DNA from: Gammaproteobacteria bacterium
GTDB lineage: Bacteria > Pseudomonadota > Gammaproteobacteria > Enterobacterales > Alteromonadaceae
DNA length: 12,458 bases
Direction of reading: 5' to 3'
Assembly (NCBI GenBank): GCA_027484495.1
Contig: JAIXSW010000270.1
Coordinates: 1-12,458 of the forward strand
Positions 1 to 6,165 of the stretch are shown piece after piece. Made by a program: the position numbers and the translations under genes. A model generated the notes under the pieces. It was not told the origin of the DNA. It did not search any database and saw nothing but the letters and a program-made list of their open reading frames with translations. Numbering within the stretch: position 1 is the stretch's first letter; each line of letters opens with the position of its first letter.

Positions 1-20
1 GACGTGTGCTCTTCCGATCT
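1..20 (+). other. Illumina TruSeq adapter remnant (assembly artefact)
   Basis: The first 20 bases, GACGTGTGCTCTTCCGATCT, are identical to the 3' end of the standard TruSeq read-2 adapter (the reverse complement of the AGATCGGAAGAGC... adapter). This is synthetic sequence left on a contig end, not part of the genome. Base 21 is therefore the earliest base that can be biological, and the next few bases may also be unreliable because read-end errors cluster there. Confidence 0.96.
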
Positions 21-22
21 AG

Positions 23-280
23 ATCCCACGGCCTGAGGTCTCGGACCCCATAGCGACAACAGCGTCCATTATTACCTGCAACGATCAGCCATCTGCCACC
101 AGCAATAGTAAAGTCATCGAATTTACCCCTGCACCGCTGGATGAATTAGCTGAACAGCGGCGGGAAAGGCAGGAGCGTGCAGAACTGATGAACATACAGC
201 TGCGATTTCCCGCAGCTTATGCTGGTAAATATGCGGTTTTTCAGCAGAGTGAATTTTACGCCAGTGCAGTCGAAAGCTGA
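23..280 (+). CDS. 3' end of an unidentified protein gene, truncated by the contig end
   Basis: A plus-strand frame is open from the adapter junction to a TGA at 278-280 and gives about 85 C-terminal residues. The start is missing because the contig begins here. The visible part has a Ser/Thr/Pro-rich stretch, then a highly charged segment (LDELAEQRRERQERAELM, likely helical), then an aromatic tail with Y/F residues ending in SAVES. The alternating charged pattern and clean stop make this frame more protein-like than the opposing minus-strand frame over 123-356. I do not recognise the family. Sequence close to the adapter could be wrong, so the first residues should be treated with caution. 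Confidence 0.5.
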   Translation: MPRPEVSDPIATTASIITCNDQPSATSNSKVIEFTPAPLDELAEQRRERQERAELMNIQLRFPAAYAGKYAVFQQSEFYASAVES

Positions 281-471
281 GAGACTGGTGAGACGGCCAG
301 TGATTGGGCGTGGTTCCAGATGACAAGGATCTAAGCTTTGTCTTAGTCAAATACAAAAACGACGATGATTTTAAACAGAAATAACCGCGTCAGACCTCGG
401 TGTAGCCAGCCATAGAATACCAAGGCCGGGTTATGTTAGTGTGTTTCATTTTCAGGGATAGATGAGCCAGG

Positions 472-2490
472 ATGACTACAAAGAACAAGATTGGCTGGCT
501 GGCATTGGCCGTCATTGCTGTGGTTTTGATTGGTTATTGGCAACAGCTGAAAGTGAAGCAGCCAGCAGCTGAGCAGCCACAGTCAGCAGAGCAAGCTGCG
601 CAGCCCTCAGCTGAGCAGACTGCGGACCGCGGTACAGCTATAAAAAAGAGCGCCGCACAATTAAGCCCCTATGCGCACTGTGTTGAGGCTGGGACTCATC
701 CGGGCACGGCGCAACAACGTCTGACCGAACAGCTATTGCCATTGCTGCAAGCCGGGAAAACACCCGCGGAGCTGTTGCAATACGATGTGACAGCTGCGGT
801 TTGGTACAAGCAGTACGCGGAGAGTATCGCAGAGGCGATGCATATCATTGGCGCAGACACCCTGGATATCCGCCAACCAAGCATACTGGACACGCTGGCT
901 GAACGTATTCAGCAAGAGCTCAGTGCCAATCCGGTCGCCTTTGCCCGTAGTTTGACGACTGAAGAAGATTTTCAGGTGTTTGTACCGGTCGGGCTTGGCA
1001 CATTAAATGGCAGCACGCTTATTTCACCGTCGCTGCTGTTTTTACAGCTCAGTAGCAATATCCCGCCGACTGAGTTTAAACAGCTCATCGCTGGCAAAAC
1101 CTTTTCACCATTAGAAATTGCTGTGGCAATGCATTTGCGGTTACCTGAAACGCATCTGGTGCAACTGGTGGCGCAAGGCCGTGATCTGGGCCAGTTTCCC
1201 GTCGGGTATCACCATTATCAGAGCAGAACTCCGGTGTGGAACCTGGCGGACATTGCGGCAATGCTCTGGCAACCAGCAGTGTTAAAGGCGTTGAAGCAGC
1301 ACGATGTAGTCCCAACCCAGTTAGAAGGGGTGGTGACGGGGCTCGATTTTGCGTTGTTCACTGAACCTCCGCGGCATTTCGATACAAAGAACAACCCTGA
1401 TGTGCAGCTGCATTTGCAACAAGCGCAGCGCGGCACTGTGGCCTATCTAATCACTGAGGGTTATTGGGCGCATGGTTATCAAACTGCTGACGGCAGCTGG
1501 TTCTTTGGCAACAACTTCTTAAATGCCGGTCGCTTTCAGGCTGAAGACATCCTCGCGCTATTGTCTGCACAGACGAAGGCTCCGGAGGTTCTGTTCCGGC
1601 GTGCTGAAGTGAAACCTCAGGCTGTGCCGGCGGGCACCGCGCTGGCAGAATGGGTTGCGCAACAAAAGCTGGACATCGCACAAGCAAAACAGGCGAGGCA
1701 ACAGTGTCTGGCCGACAAACAACAGTTCTTCACTGCAGAGGCCTTATTAAGCCGCGAGGCCATTGAAGAGCAGATGTTTAGTTGGCGTGATGGCAAACCG
1801 CTGACTGAGCTGGCTTTATCACCTTTGCATCAGCGCGACCCGGCCTGGGTGGCCTGGCACTGGCAGATGGGTGGTGCCAGACAACTGGACGCTGACCCGA
1901 CACTCAGAGATCAGTTGACGGATTTGTTACATGCCCCGGCCGAGCTGATGGCATTTTTACAAAAAACGGAACTCGACAGTGGCACCACCGCCTGGTTGTT
2001 GATGGAAGTGATGGCAAAGCCGGAATTGGTGCCGGCCTTTACACAGCGCTTTGCCCCCAAAGCACCAGCTTACCTATATCCGGGATATGGCTTTAAGCCT
2101 GAGCAAGATTTGCAAGCGTTGCTGGACGCTGGTTTTGATCTCGGCATCCAGGATCTCTATGGCCGCAACTTGTTTAGCTGGGCCTTTCAGACCTCGCCGG
2201 AGACGGTCGTGTTGTTGCTCAATGCGGGATTATCGCCTTTTGTGCAGCAGCTGGGCCCGGATGCGCTGGATCTTGCGCTCGAAGCCAGTTATCTGCAGCG
2301 CGAATTACATCCGGCACTGCCGAACATTCTGGCGCAGCTGACCGACCCTGAACCTTCGCATCTGGCGCGGTTGAAGCGTTTAGAGCTGTACCGGCCGGAT
2401 CTGTATCAGTTGGTGTTGCAACTGAAACCGGATTTAAAGCTACCACCCGATACCAAACCCAATGAGCTGCTAAGCCCACCACTGCTGTAA
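472..2490 (+). CDS. Large membrane-anchored protein of unknown family with ankyrin-like stretches
   Basis: The protein has 672 residues. Residues 1-6 are polar with two lysines, residues about 7-23 form one hydrophobic segment, and about 30 residues of Gln/Ala/Glu/Pro-rich linker follow. It is therefore probably anchored in the inner membrane with the bulk in the periplasm, although orientation cannot be proved. Two regions have helix-turn-helix spacing typical of ankyrin repeats: about 205-295 (e.g. SPLEIAVAMHLRLPETHLVQ) and more clearly about 545-610 (LQALLDAGFDLGIQDLYGRN, then ETVVLLLNAGLSP). The repeats are degenerate and I cannot assign a family or reaction. The chosen ATG gives the N-terminal hydrophobic anchor; its ribosome site is weak (CAGGGA about 14 nt upstream). 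The gene stands alone, with 191 bp of non-coding DNA before it and a convergent gene 6 bp after its stop. A large antisense-free frame with regular composition supports a real gene. Confidence 0.85.
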   Translation: MTTKNKIGWLALAVIAVVLIGYWQQLKVKQPAAEQPQSAEQAAQPSAEQTADRGTAIKKSAAQLSPYAHCVEAGTHPGTAQQRLTEQLLPLLQAGKTPAELLQYDVTAAVWYKQYAESIAEAMHIIGADTLDIRQPSILDTLAERIQQELSANPVAFARSLTTEEDFQVFVPVGLGTLNGSTLISPSLLFLQLSSNIPPTEFKQLIAGKTFSPLEIAVAMHLRLPETHLVQLVAQGRDLGQFPVGYHHYQSRTPVWNLADIAAMLWQPAVLKALKQHDVVPTQLEGVVTGLDFALFTEPPRHFDTKNNPDVQLHLQQAQRGTVAYLITEGYWAHGYQTADGSWFFGNNFLNAGRFQAEDILALLSAQTKAPEVLFRRAEVKPQAVPAGTALAEWVAQQKLDIAQAKQARQQCLADKQQFFTAEALLSREAIEEQMFSWRDGKPLTELALSPLHQRDPAWVAWHWQMGGARQLDADPTLRDQLTDLLHAPAELMAFLQKTELDSGTTAWLLMEVMAKPELVPAFTQRFAPKAPAYLYPGYGFKPEQDLQALLDAGFDLGIQDLYGRNLFSWAFQTSPETVVLLLNAGLSPFVQQLGPDALDLALEASYLQRELHPALPNILAQLTDPEPSHLARLKRLELYRPDLYQLVLQLKPDLKLPPDTKPNELLSPPLL

Positions 2491-2496
2491 AGCTGG

Positions 2497-2943
2497 TTAA
2501 TGCAGGTGCTGCGGGCTGAGGCTGACGACACCGTGCTGCTGCATGTAACCGTCATCACACAGCAGCAAAGCTTCCTGCAAATCAGCCTGCAGGCTCAGCA
2601 GGCTGGCATACAGTGACGCCGGCAGATGTGATTGTTGCAGCGCGCAGCAGAACCAGCGCTGGGTTTGTTTCAGCAGGGCGCGGCTGCGACCGGGCTGGCC
2701 GGCGGCGCGATAGCAGTTGGCTAAGTTACGCACAGCTACCACTAAGCAGCAACTTGGCAGACATAATTCATCATCATTCAGGCACTGCAGAGCACCCGAT
2801 CCGGCCGCAGCGCCCAAAGTGCTTTCCAGCCAGACCGGCCAGACATCCTGCATTGCTTGTTGATAGCAGTGCTGAGCCTGCGACCAGTGTTCAGCAAAAT
2901 AGGCCTGATTACCCAGTTCCATCCAATGTTGCCAAATCTGCAT
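2497..2943 (-). CDS. Small TPR-like protein, possibly DUF2753-related
   Basis: The protein has 148 residues and no signal peptide or membrane segment, so it is probably cytoplasmic. The opening (WMELGNQAYFAEHWSQAQHCYQQAM) has TPR-type helix-pair spacing, and a second helical pair follows at VRNLANCYRAAGQPGRSRALL. The layout, with a repeat, a loop, 'NLA-CYR--G', then a helical C-terminus, reminds me of the Vibrio/Shewanella DUF2753 proteins, but that match is from memory. It is rich in cysteine for a cytosolic protein (about eight, including two CC pairs). I chose the ATG at 2943 because AGGGAGG lies 7 nt upstream; the longer frame from 3003 overlaps the microprotein gene and has no such site. 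It follows that gene by 23 nt and probably shares its promoter. No function can be assigned. Confidence 0.8.
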   Translation of the reverse strand: MQIWQHWMELGNQAYFAEHWSQAQHCYQQAMQDVWPVWLESTLGAAAGSGALQCLNDDELCLPSCCLVVAVRNLANCYRAAGQPGRSRALLKQTQRWFCCALQQSHLPASLYASLLSLQADLQEALLLCDDGYMQQHGVVSLSPQHLH

Positions 2944-2966
2944 AAAACCTCCCTGTGCTGGCTGAT

Positions 2967-3077
2967 TTAGCCGCTGACGACCTGAGTCGGAAACCACTGA
3001 CATTGCTGATTCACAATTAAAAACAGCGTGACCAGCGCCACAGTACCAAGCGGGGCAATCTTTTTTCGGAAGTTCAT
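2967..3077 (-). CDS. 36-residue single-span membrane microprotein (hypothetical)
   Basis: This short gene is normally missed because of its length. It runs ATG-TAA over 37 codons. The peptide starts MNFRKKIAPL, continues with a hydrophobic span (GTVALVTLFLIV) and ends in a polar tail with one Cys and one Trp (NQQCQWF). Positive residues before the span predict an N-in single-pass protein or uncleaved signal anchor. Evidence that it is real: GAGGAA lies about 8 nt before the ATG, a near-consensus promoter lies 31 bp before the ATG, and the TPR-like gene follows after 23 nt in the same direction. It could be a regulatory leader, a membrane partner of the TPR-like protein, or an independent small protein. 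No homologue is known to me. Confidence 0.6.
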   Translation of the reverse strand: MNFRKKIAPLGTVALVTLFLIVNQQCQWFPTQVVSG

Positions 3078-3107
3078 CTGCGGTTCCTCGAGATCAGGGA
3101 TATCTGC

Positions 3108-3135
3108 AGTATATCTAAATGCGAATAGTTATCAA
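3108..3135 (-). promoter_or_regulatory. Sigma70-type promoter for the microprotein/TPR-like operon
   Basis: On the minus strand TTGATA (3130-3135, 5/6 to TTGACA) is separated by 16 nt from TATACT (3108-3113, 5/6 to TATAAT). The predicted start of transcription is near 3101, about 24 nt before the microprotein ATG at 3077. The -10 lies inside a short inverted repeat, GATAT-N7-ATATC (3099-3115), which could be a regulator site. Confidence 0.6.
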
Positions 3136-3175
3136 TAGCAAAAATGAATCGATGTCAGTGAAAAAATTGCTGCAA

Positions 3176-3195
3176 CGCCGGCGTCATCGCTGGCG
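3176..3195. repeat. GC-rich hairpin between two divergent promoters
   Basis: CGCCGGCG and CGCTGGCG pair over 8 bp with one G-T wobble around a TCAT loop. On the plus strand a broken T-tract (GTGTTTTG) follows. On the minus strand a run of six T lies 9 nt after the stem. No gene needs a terminator here, so it may insulate the two divergent promoters or bind a protein. Neither role can be shown from sequence. Confidence 0.45.
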
Positions 3196-3201
3196 GTGTT
3201 T

Positions 3202-3215
3202 TGTGATACTATCAC
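3202..3215 (+). promoter_or_regulatory. Extended -10 promoter overlapped by a Zur-like palindrome
   Basis: GTGATA-C-TATCAC at 3203-3215 is a perfect 13-bp palindrome, 33 bp before the GTPase ATG. It resembles the core of gammaproteobacterial Zur boxes (GTTATA-N-TATAAC, with GTGATA/TATCAC variants known in znu operators). The same bases read as an extended -10, TG-T-GATACT (GATACT at 3205-3210), with no good -35, so a protein bound here would block RNA polymerase. Zur control of COG0523 GTPases is established in several bacteria; for this site it is inference. Confidence 0.5.
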
Positions 3216-3248
3216 GCTGTTTTCGCCTGCAACTGCCCCGGAGTTTTT

Positions 3249-4301
3249 ATGCGCCACGAACGTATCCCGCTGATTTTATTAACTGGTTTTCTCGGTAGTG
3301 GCAAAACCACGTTGTTAAATCAGCTGGTGCAGTTGCCGGAGTTCAGCCGCACGCTGGTTATCATCAACGAGTTTGGTGAAACCAGCCTGGACCATTTGCT
3401 GGTCAGCAAAAGCAGCGATGACCAGATTGTTGAGCTGTCGAGTGGTTGTATCTGTTGCACCATTCGCGGCGATCTCGCCAAAACGCTGAGCGACGCCACC
3501 TGGCGGTTTGCCCGCAACGGCGTGCGCCAGTTTGACCGCGTGGTGATTGAAACCACAGGTTTGGCCGAACCAACGCCCATTCTGCAAATCATCAGCAATA
3601 CGCCAAAGCTGTATGACAGCTATCGGATGCAGGGCACTGTGACTGTGGTGGATGCGGTCAATGGCGCCGGCACGCTGGCGACGCATCCCGAAGCACAAAA
3701 GCAGGTCGCGGTTGCTGATTTGCTGCTGCTGAGTAAATCGGACCTCGCCACGCAAGCGCAACAAGCCGCGACGCGTGATGCGATGTTGCAACTGAACCCG
3801 ACAGCGCCGGTGCAGCTGGTGCTGCAGGGACAGACGCAAGTCAGCGAGATTTTGGCACTTGACCATGCCGAGCCGGTGCAATCCAGCGCGCCGCTGCACA
3901 GCTGGTTGCCGACAGAAAAACTTAGTTTTGCGCCGGTGAGCGGCAAACAAGGCTTGTTGCGCGCCGAGCAACCGGGCAGCACGCCGGTGGATTTGAACCG
4001 CCATAACGACCGCATCCGCGCATATTGTTATGTTCTGGAACATCCGGTCACCGCGGCGCAAATTGATCAATGGCTGGACGCGCTGATGCCAGAACTGGGG
4101 CCACAGTTACTGCGCCTCAAAGCAATTTTGAATGTGGTGGGGTTCCCTGGGCCGCTGGTGGTGCACGCAGTGCAGCATCTGTTGCATCCGGCCGGGCTGT
4201 TAAAAGAATGGCCGGACCAAGATCGCCGCTGCAAGCTGGTGTTTATTACCGACAATTTAAGTGCCGAGCGGCTGGAGCAGAGCCTGCAGTTGTTGCAGTA
4301 A
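3249..4301 (+). CDS. COG0523 (CobW/ZNG1-like) GTP-dependent metal chaperone
   Basis: This is a 350-residue P-loop GTPase of the G3E family. Visible motifs are Walker A GFLGSGKTT (13-21), the family metal-binding CICC (Cys67, 69, 70), the switch segment ETTGLAEP (101-108), VVDA (133-136) and an SKSD base-recognition motif (162-165) where NKxD or TKxD is more usual. A CobW C-terminal domain follows from about residue 240. There is no histidine-rich linker, unlike many family members. These proteins deliver Zn or another metal to client enzymes in the cytosol. The start is set by CGGAG about 7 nt before the ATG and by the normal short N-terminus before Walker A. The gene is divergent from the microprotein/TPR-like pair and has a Zur-like palindrome over its promoter, which favours a role in zinc limitation. 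The exact client is unknown. Confidence 0.93.
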   Translation: MRHERIPLILLTGFLGSGKTTLLNQLVQLPEFSRTLVIINEFGETSLDHLLVSKSSDDQIVELSSGCICCTIRGDLAKTLSDATWRFARNGVRQFDRVVIETTGLAEPTPILQIISNTPKLYDSYRMQGTVTVVDAVNGAGTLATHPEAQKQVAVADLLLLSKSDLATQAQQAATRDAMLQLNPTAPVQLVLQGQTQVSEILALDHAEPVQSSAPLHSWLPTEKLSFAPVSGKQGLLRAEQPGSTPVDLNRHNDRIRAYCYVLEHPVTAAQIDQWLDALMPELGPQLLRLKAILNVVGFPGPLVVHAVQHLLHPAGLLKEWPDQDRRCKLVFITDNLSAERLEQSLQLLQ

Positions 4302-4366
4302 CCGCAGGCTGTGATAGCGAAGGCCTGGTCAGCATTAAAGAACGAGTTTGGTGCTGGCCGGCTACT

Positions 4367-4714
4367 TTATTCTGGCTTTTGGCTTTTTTCCGCGGCCGCT
4401 TTTAACGCCTCATAACCACCAGCGTTATGCACATTGGTAAAACCCAGCTTTTTCAATTCAGCCTCCGCCAGACCCGAACGGCGGCCCGACCGGCAATACA
4501 GCTGGATCTCGGCATCTTTATCCTGCGTCACAGTGGCAATTTTAGCGGCGATGTCGGTGTGGACAATATTGACGGCGCCGTCAAGATGACCAGCCTGAAA
4601 CTCTTCGACGCTACGCACATCAATCCAGATTTTGTCAGCGGCCAAAGCCAATGGGCTGCATAACGCCGACAGGCTAAACAGGGCGGTCGCGCACAGCATT
4701 TTTATTTTATTCAT
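4367..4714 (-). CDS. Exported single-domain rhodanese, PspE-like
   Basis: The protein has 115 residues. Residues 1-25 form a signal peptide (two Lys, hydrophobic core, LALA cleavage near residue 25), so the enzyme is periplasmic. The rhodanese domain shows IDVRSVEEFQAGHLDGAVNI (31-50) and the active-site loop C-R-S-G-R-R with Cys74 as the persulfide-forming residue, followed by the NAGGY element. Length and layout match E. coli PspE, a periplasmic thiosulfate:cyanide sulfurtransferase. The loop is compatible with sulfur transfer; the in vivo substrate is unknown. It lies 22 nt downstream of the binding-protein-like gene in the same direction, probably as one transcript, and converges on the GTPase gene with 65 bp between stops. 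The ATG at 4714 has GGAG 11 nt upstream; an internal ATG (Met6) would shorten the signal peptide. Confidence 0.93.
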   Translation of the reverse strand: MNKIKMLCATALFSLSALCSPLALAADKIWIDVRSVEEFQAGHLDGAVNIVHTDIAAKIATVTQDKDAEIQLYCRSGRRSGLAEAELKKLGFTNVHNAGGYEALKAAAEKSQKPE

Positions 4715-4736
4715 CAGTCATTCTCCGGGTTGAAGA

Positions 4737-5591
4737 TCAGAAATTTGTGCCATAGGCAGTATTGTACAGCTTGGTCAATTCGCTATGTAAGTCGGGGGAA
4801 AACCAACGCAAATGGGCGTCCAGATAAGCCCGTTGTTTGCTGACGATACTGATGGCGTTTTCTAGTTTGGCCAGCGAAAACCGGCCTTCTGGCGTATCAG
4901 CACAAATGATATGGCCGGGTAATGCGGTCGGCGACTCCGCTACGGCAAAACTCAGCACTGCCGGTTGCTGCGGCAGTTGCGCCAGATAATGTTGCACCAC
5001 ATTTGGGTATTCAATCAGCAGGTCAATGCGGCCGCGGCTGAACATCTGCAAAATGCCACCGGCGTCATCAGGGCCGCTGCGGGAGAACAGTTGGCTTTCG
5101 CCGGGCGCTTGCTGCAACAGCCGGTCCAGTTTATCGCCATAACTGCGCCCGGCCGCAAAACCTAACTTGAAGCGTTGATTGGTGTCGAGCAAACGTTGCA
5201 GGCTCAGCGGCTTGGTTGCGCTGAGTTGTTGCAGCCAGGGCACCAGCCCCGACGATTGCAGCACATAAAGCCGCAGCCCCGGAAAAATCACCTGCGGCTG
5301 ATGGCTGATGAGTCCCCAGTCACGCCGCGCCGGCAGTGGTAGTTTGTTACCGACACAAGCTTGAGGATTGCTGTGCAGCAATTTGGCAGCACGCAGGGTA
5401 GTCGCCTGTTGCCGGCTGACACTCACGCCCTCCAACTGTGCTTCAAGCAAGCGGAAGGTACTGTCATTGATGTCCAGCATCTGTAAGTTCTGGTCCGGTG
5501 CATGTTCTGTCAGCCACAGCAGCGGGTGCTCGGTCCGGCTCAAGACCTGGCAAGAGAAGCAGAACAACAAAAGAGAAGTGGCTTTTAGCAT
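4737..5591 (-). CDS. Periplasmic substrate-binding-like protein (TIGR02285-like)
   Basis: The protein has 284 residues. A short signal sequence (MLKATSLLLFCFSCQVLS) is followed by the alternating fold pattern of a small type-2 periplasmic binding protein: an N-terminal lobe, GLRLYVLQSSGL, the central KLGFAAGRSYGDKLDRLL segment typical of binding-lobe turns, then 'GRIDLLIEYP' and a C-terminal helix (SKQRAYLDAHLRWF). This resembles the TIGR02285 family of Alteromonadales and Vibrios, which are related to ABC-type amino-acid binding proteins but usually lack a transporter nearby, as here. The ATG at 5591 is preferred over one seven codons upstream because AAAGGA sits 8 nt before it. The ligand is unknown; linkage to the rhodanese gene hints at a shared stress or sulfur role but does not prove it. 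Confidence 0.75.
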   Translation of the reverse strand: MLKATSLLLFCFSCQVLSRTEHPLLWLTEHAPDQNLQMLDINDSTFRLLEAQLEGVSVSRQQATTLRAAKLLHSNPQACVGNKLPLPARRDWGLISHQPQVIFPGLRLYVLQSSGLVPWLQQLSATKPLSLQRLLDTNQRFKLGFAAGRSYGDKLDRLLQQAPGESQLFSRSGPDDAGGILQMFSRGRIDLLIEYPNVVQHYLAQLPQQPAVLSFAVAESPTALPGHIICADTPEGRFSLAKLENAISIVSKQRAYLDAHLRWFSPDLHSELTKLYNTAYGTNF

Positions 5592-5650
5592 CCCGCATCC
5601 TTTAATGCACAAAGGTCTAATATATCCCGAATAACATCATAGTTCTGCCT

Positions 5651-5685
5651 GTCTGTCGCATAGAAAAATCCGCTGAACGACAGAC
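5651..5685. repeat. Inverted repeat, 8-bp arms, upstream of the binding-protein-like gene
   Basis: GTCTGTCG (5651-5658) and CGACAGAC (5678-5685) are perfect inverted arms around a 19-nt spacer; one more outer pair forms after a T-T mismatch. The element lies 60 bp before the minus-strand start at 5591 and about 55 bp before the tRNA promoter. No T-run follows on either strand, so it is not an ordinary terminator. The arm spacing (about 27 bp centre to centre) could suit a dimeric regulator. Function is unknown. Confidence 0.5.
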
Positions 5686-5740
5686 TGGTTAAATTTTGAC
5701 TAATCAATTGATAAAGTGGACAAACCGCCGTTTTTGCGGC

Positions 5741-5769
5741 TGGACAAGCACCGCCGCGCACAATACAAT
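5741..5769 (+). promoter_or_regulatory. Promoter of tRNA-Arg
   Basis: TGGACA (5741-5746, 5/6 to TTGACA) and TACAAT (5764-5769, 5/6 to TATAAT) are spaced by exactly 17 nt and end 12 nt before the tRNA. The discriminator after the -10 (GGCCGCCGTC) is very GC-rich, the usual sign of a stringently controlled stable-RNA promoter. Only a very short leader would need trimming by RNase P. Confidence 0.8.
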
Positions 5770-5781
5770 GGCCGCCGTCGC

Positions 5782-5858
<77 letters not shown>

Positions 5859-5866
5859 TATAAATC

Positions 5867-5898
5867 AACCACTTAGAGGCAACTCAAGTGGTTTTTTT
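5867..5898 (+). terminator. Rho-independent terminator of tRNA-Arg
   Basis: AACCACTT (5867-5874) pairs with AAGTGGTT (5886-5893). Inside it, after one bulged A, GAG and CTC close a GCAA tetraloop. The stem runs directly into seven T residues (5892-5898). It begins 8 nt after the tRNA CCA end and fits termination of the tRNA transcript. Confidence 0.9.
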
Positions 5899-6165
5899 GT
5901 GTCTGCAATCTTCCCATGTAGCACCTATGTAGCAGATTTATAGCTTCTCTCTGCTGCTAATTTTTCAAAGCATCAGTTATTCTGCTTAAACAGCTCTATA
6001 TGTAGATGTCAAAACCCCAAGGTGGCTTTGTGCCAAAAGCGGAAATTCATTGAAATTTGGTTAAATCGGCGCTTTTCACTGAAAGCGGACAATCAAGAGT
6101 AAAAAGTGAAATTCAAGCTTCGAAAATTTTGAGAGTCGGTTGTACGGTTTGCTCAATCGTATTTG
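5899..6165. other. AT-rich gene-free stretch downstream of tRNA-Arg
   Basis: This is about 265 bp without a supportable gene, visibly richer in A/T than either flank. It holds a direct repeat ATGTAGCA (5916-5923 and 5927-5934), two copies of an AAAGCGGA-type motif (6036-6049 and 6082-6095, matching at 12 of 14 positions), and a small inverted repeat CGCTTT-N6-AAAGCG (6070-6087). The last could stop transcription from the minus-strand gene ending at 6166, but no good T-run follows. The position beside a tRNA and the base composition would fit an old integration scar, but no att duplication or integrase remnant is visible. Confidence 0.45.

Noticed and set aside
123..356. Minus-strand frame opposite the truncated first gene
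   Set aside because: The plus-strand frame 23-280 is more protein-like; the minus frame is Ser/His-rich and lacks a start signal.
2944..3003. Longer N-terminus for the TPR-like gene (start at 3003)
   Set aside because: The internal ATG at 2943 has an excellent ribosome site and the extension overlaps the microprotein gene in another frame.
3315..4070. 251-codon open frame on the minus strand
   Set aside because: It lies entirely antisense to the COG0523 GTPase, whose motifs are unmistakable; composition is Arg/Gln/His-rich as expected of a shadow frame.
5592..5612. Longer N-terminus for the binding-protein-like gene (start at 5612)
   Set aside because: It would put MCIKGCG before the signal peptide and destroy the use of AAAGGA as the ribosome site.
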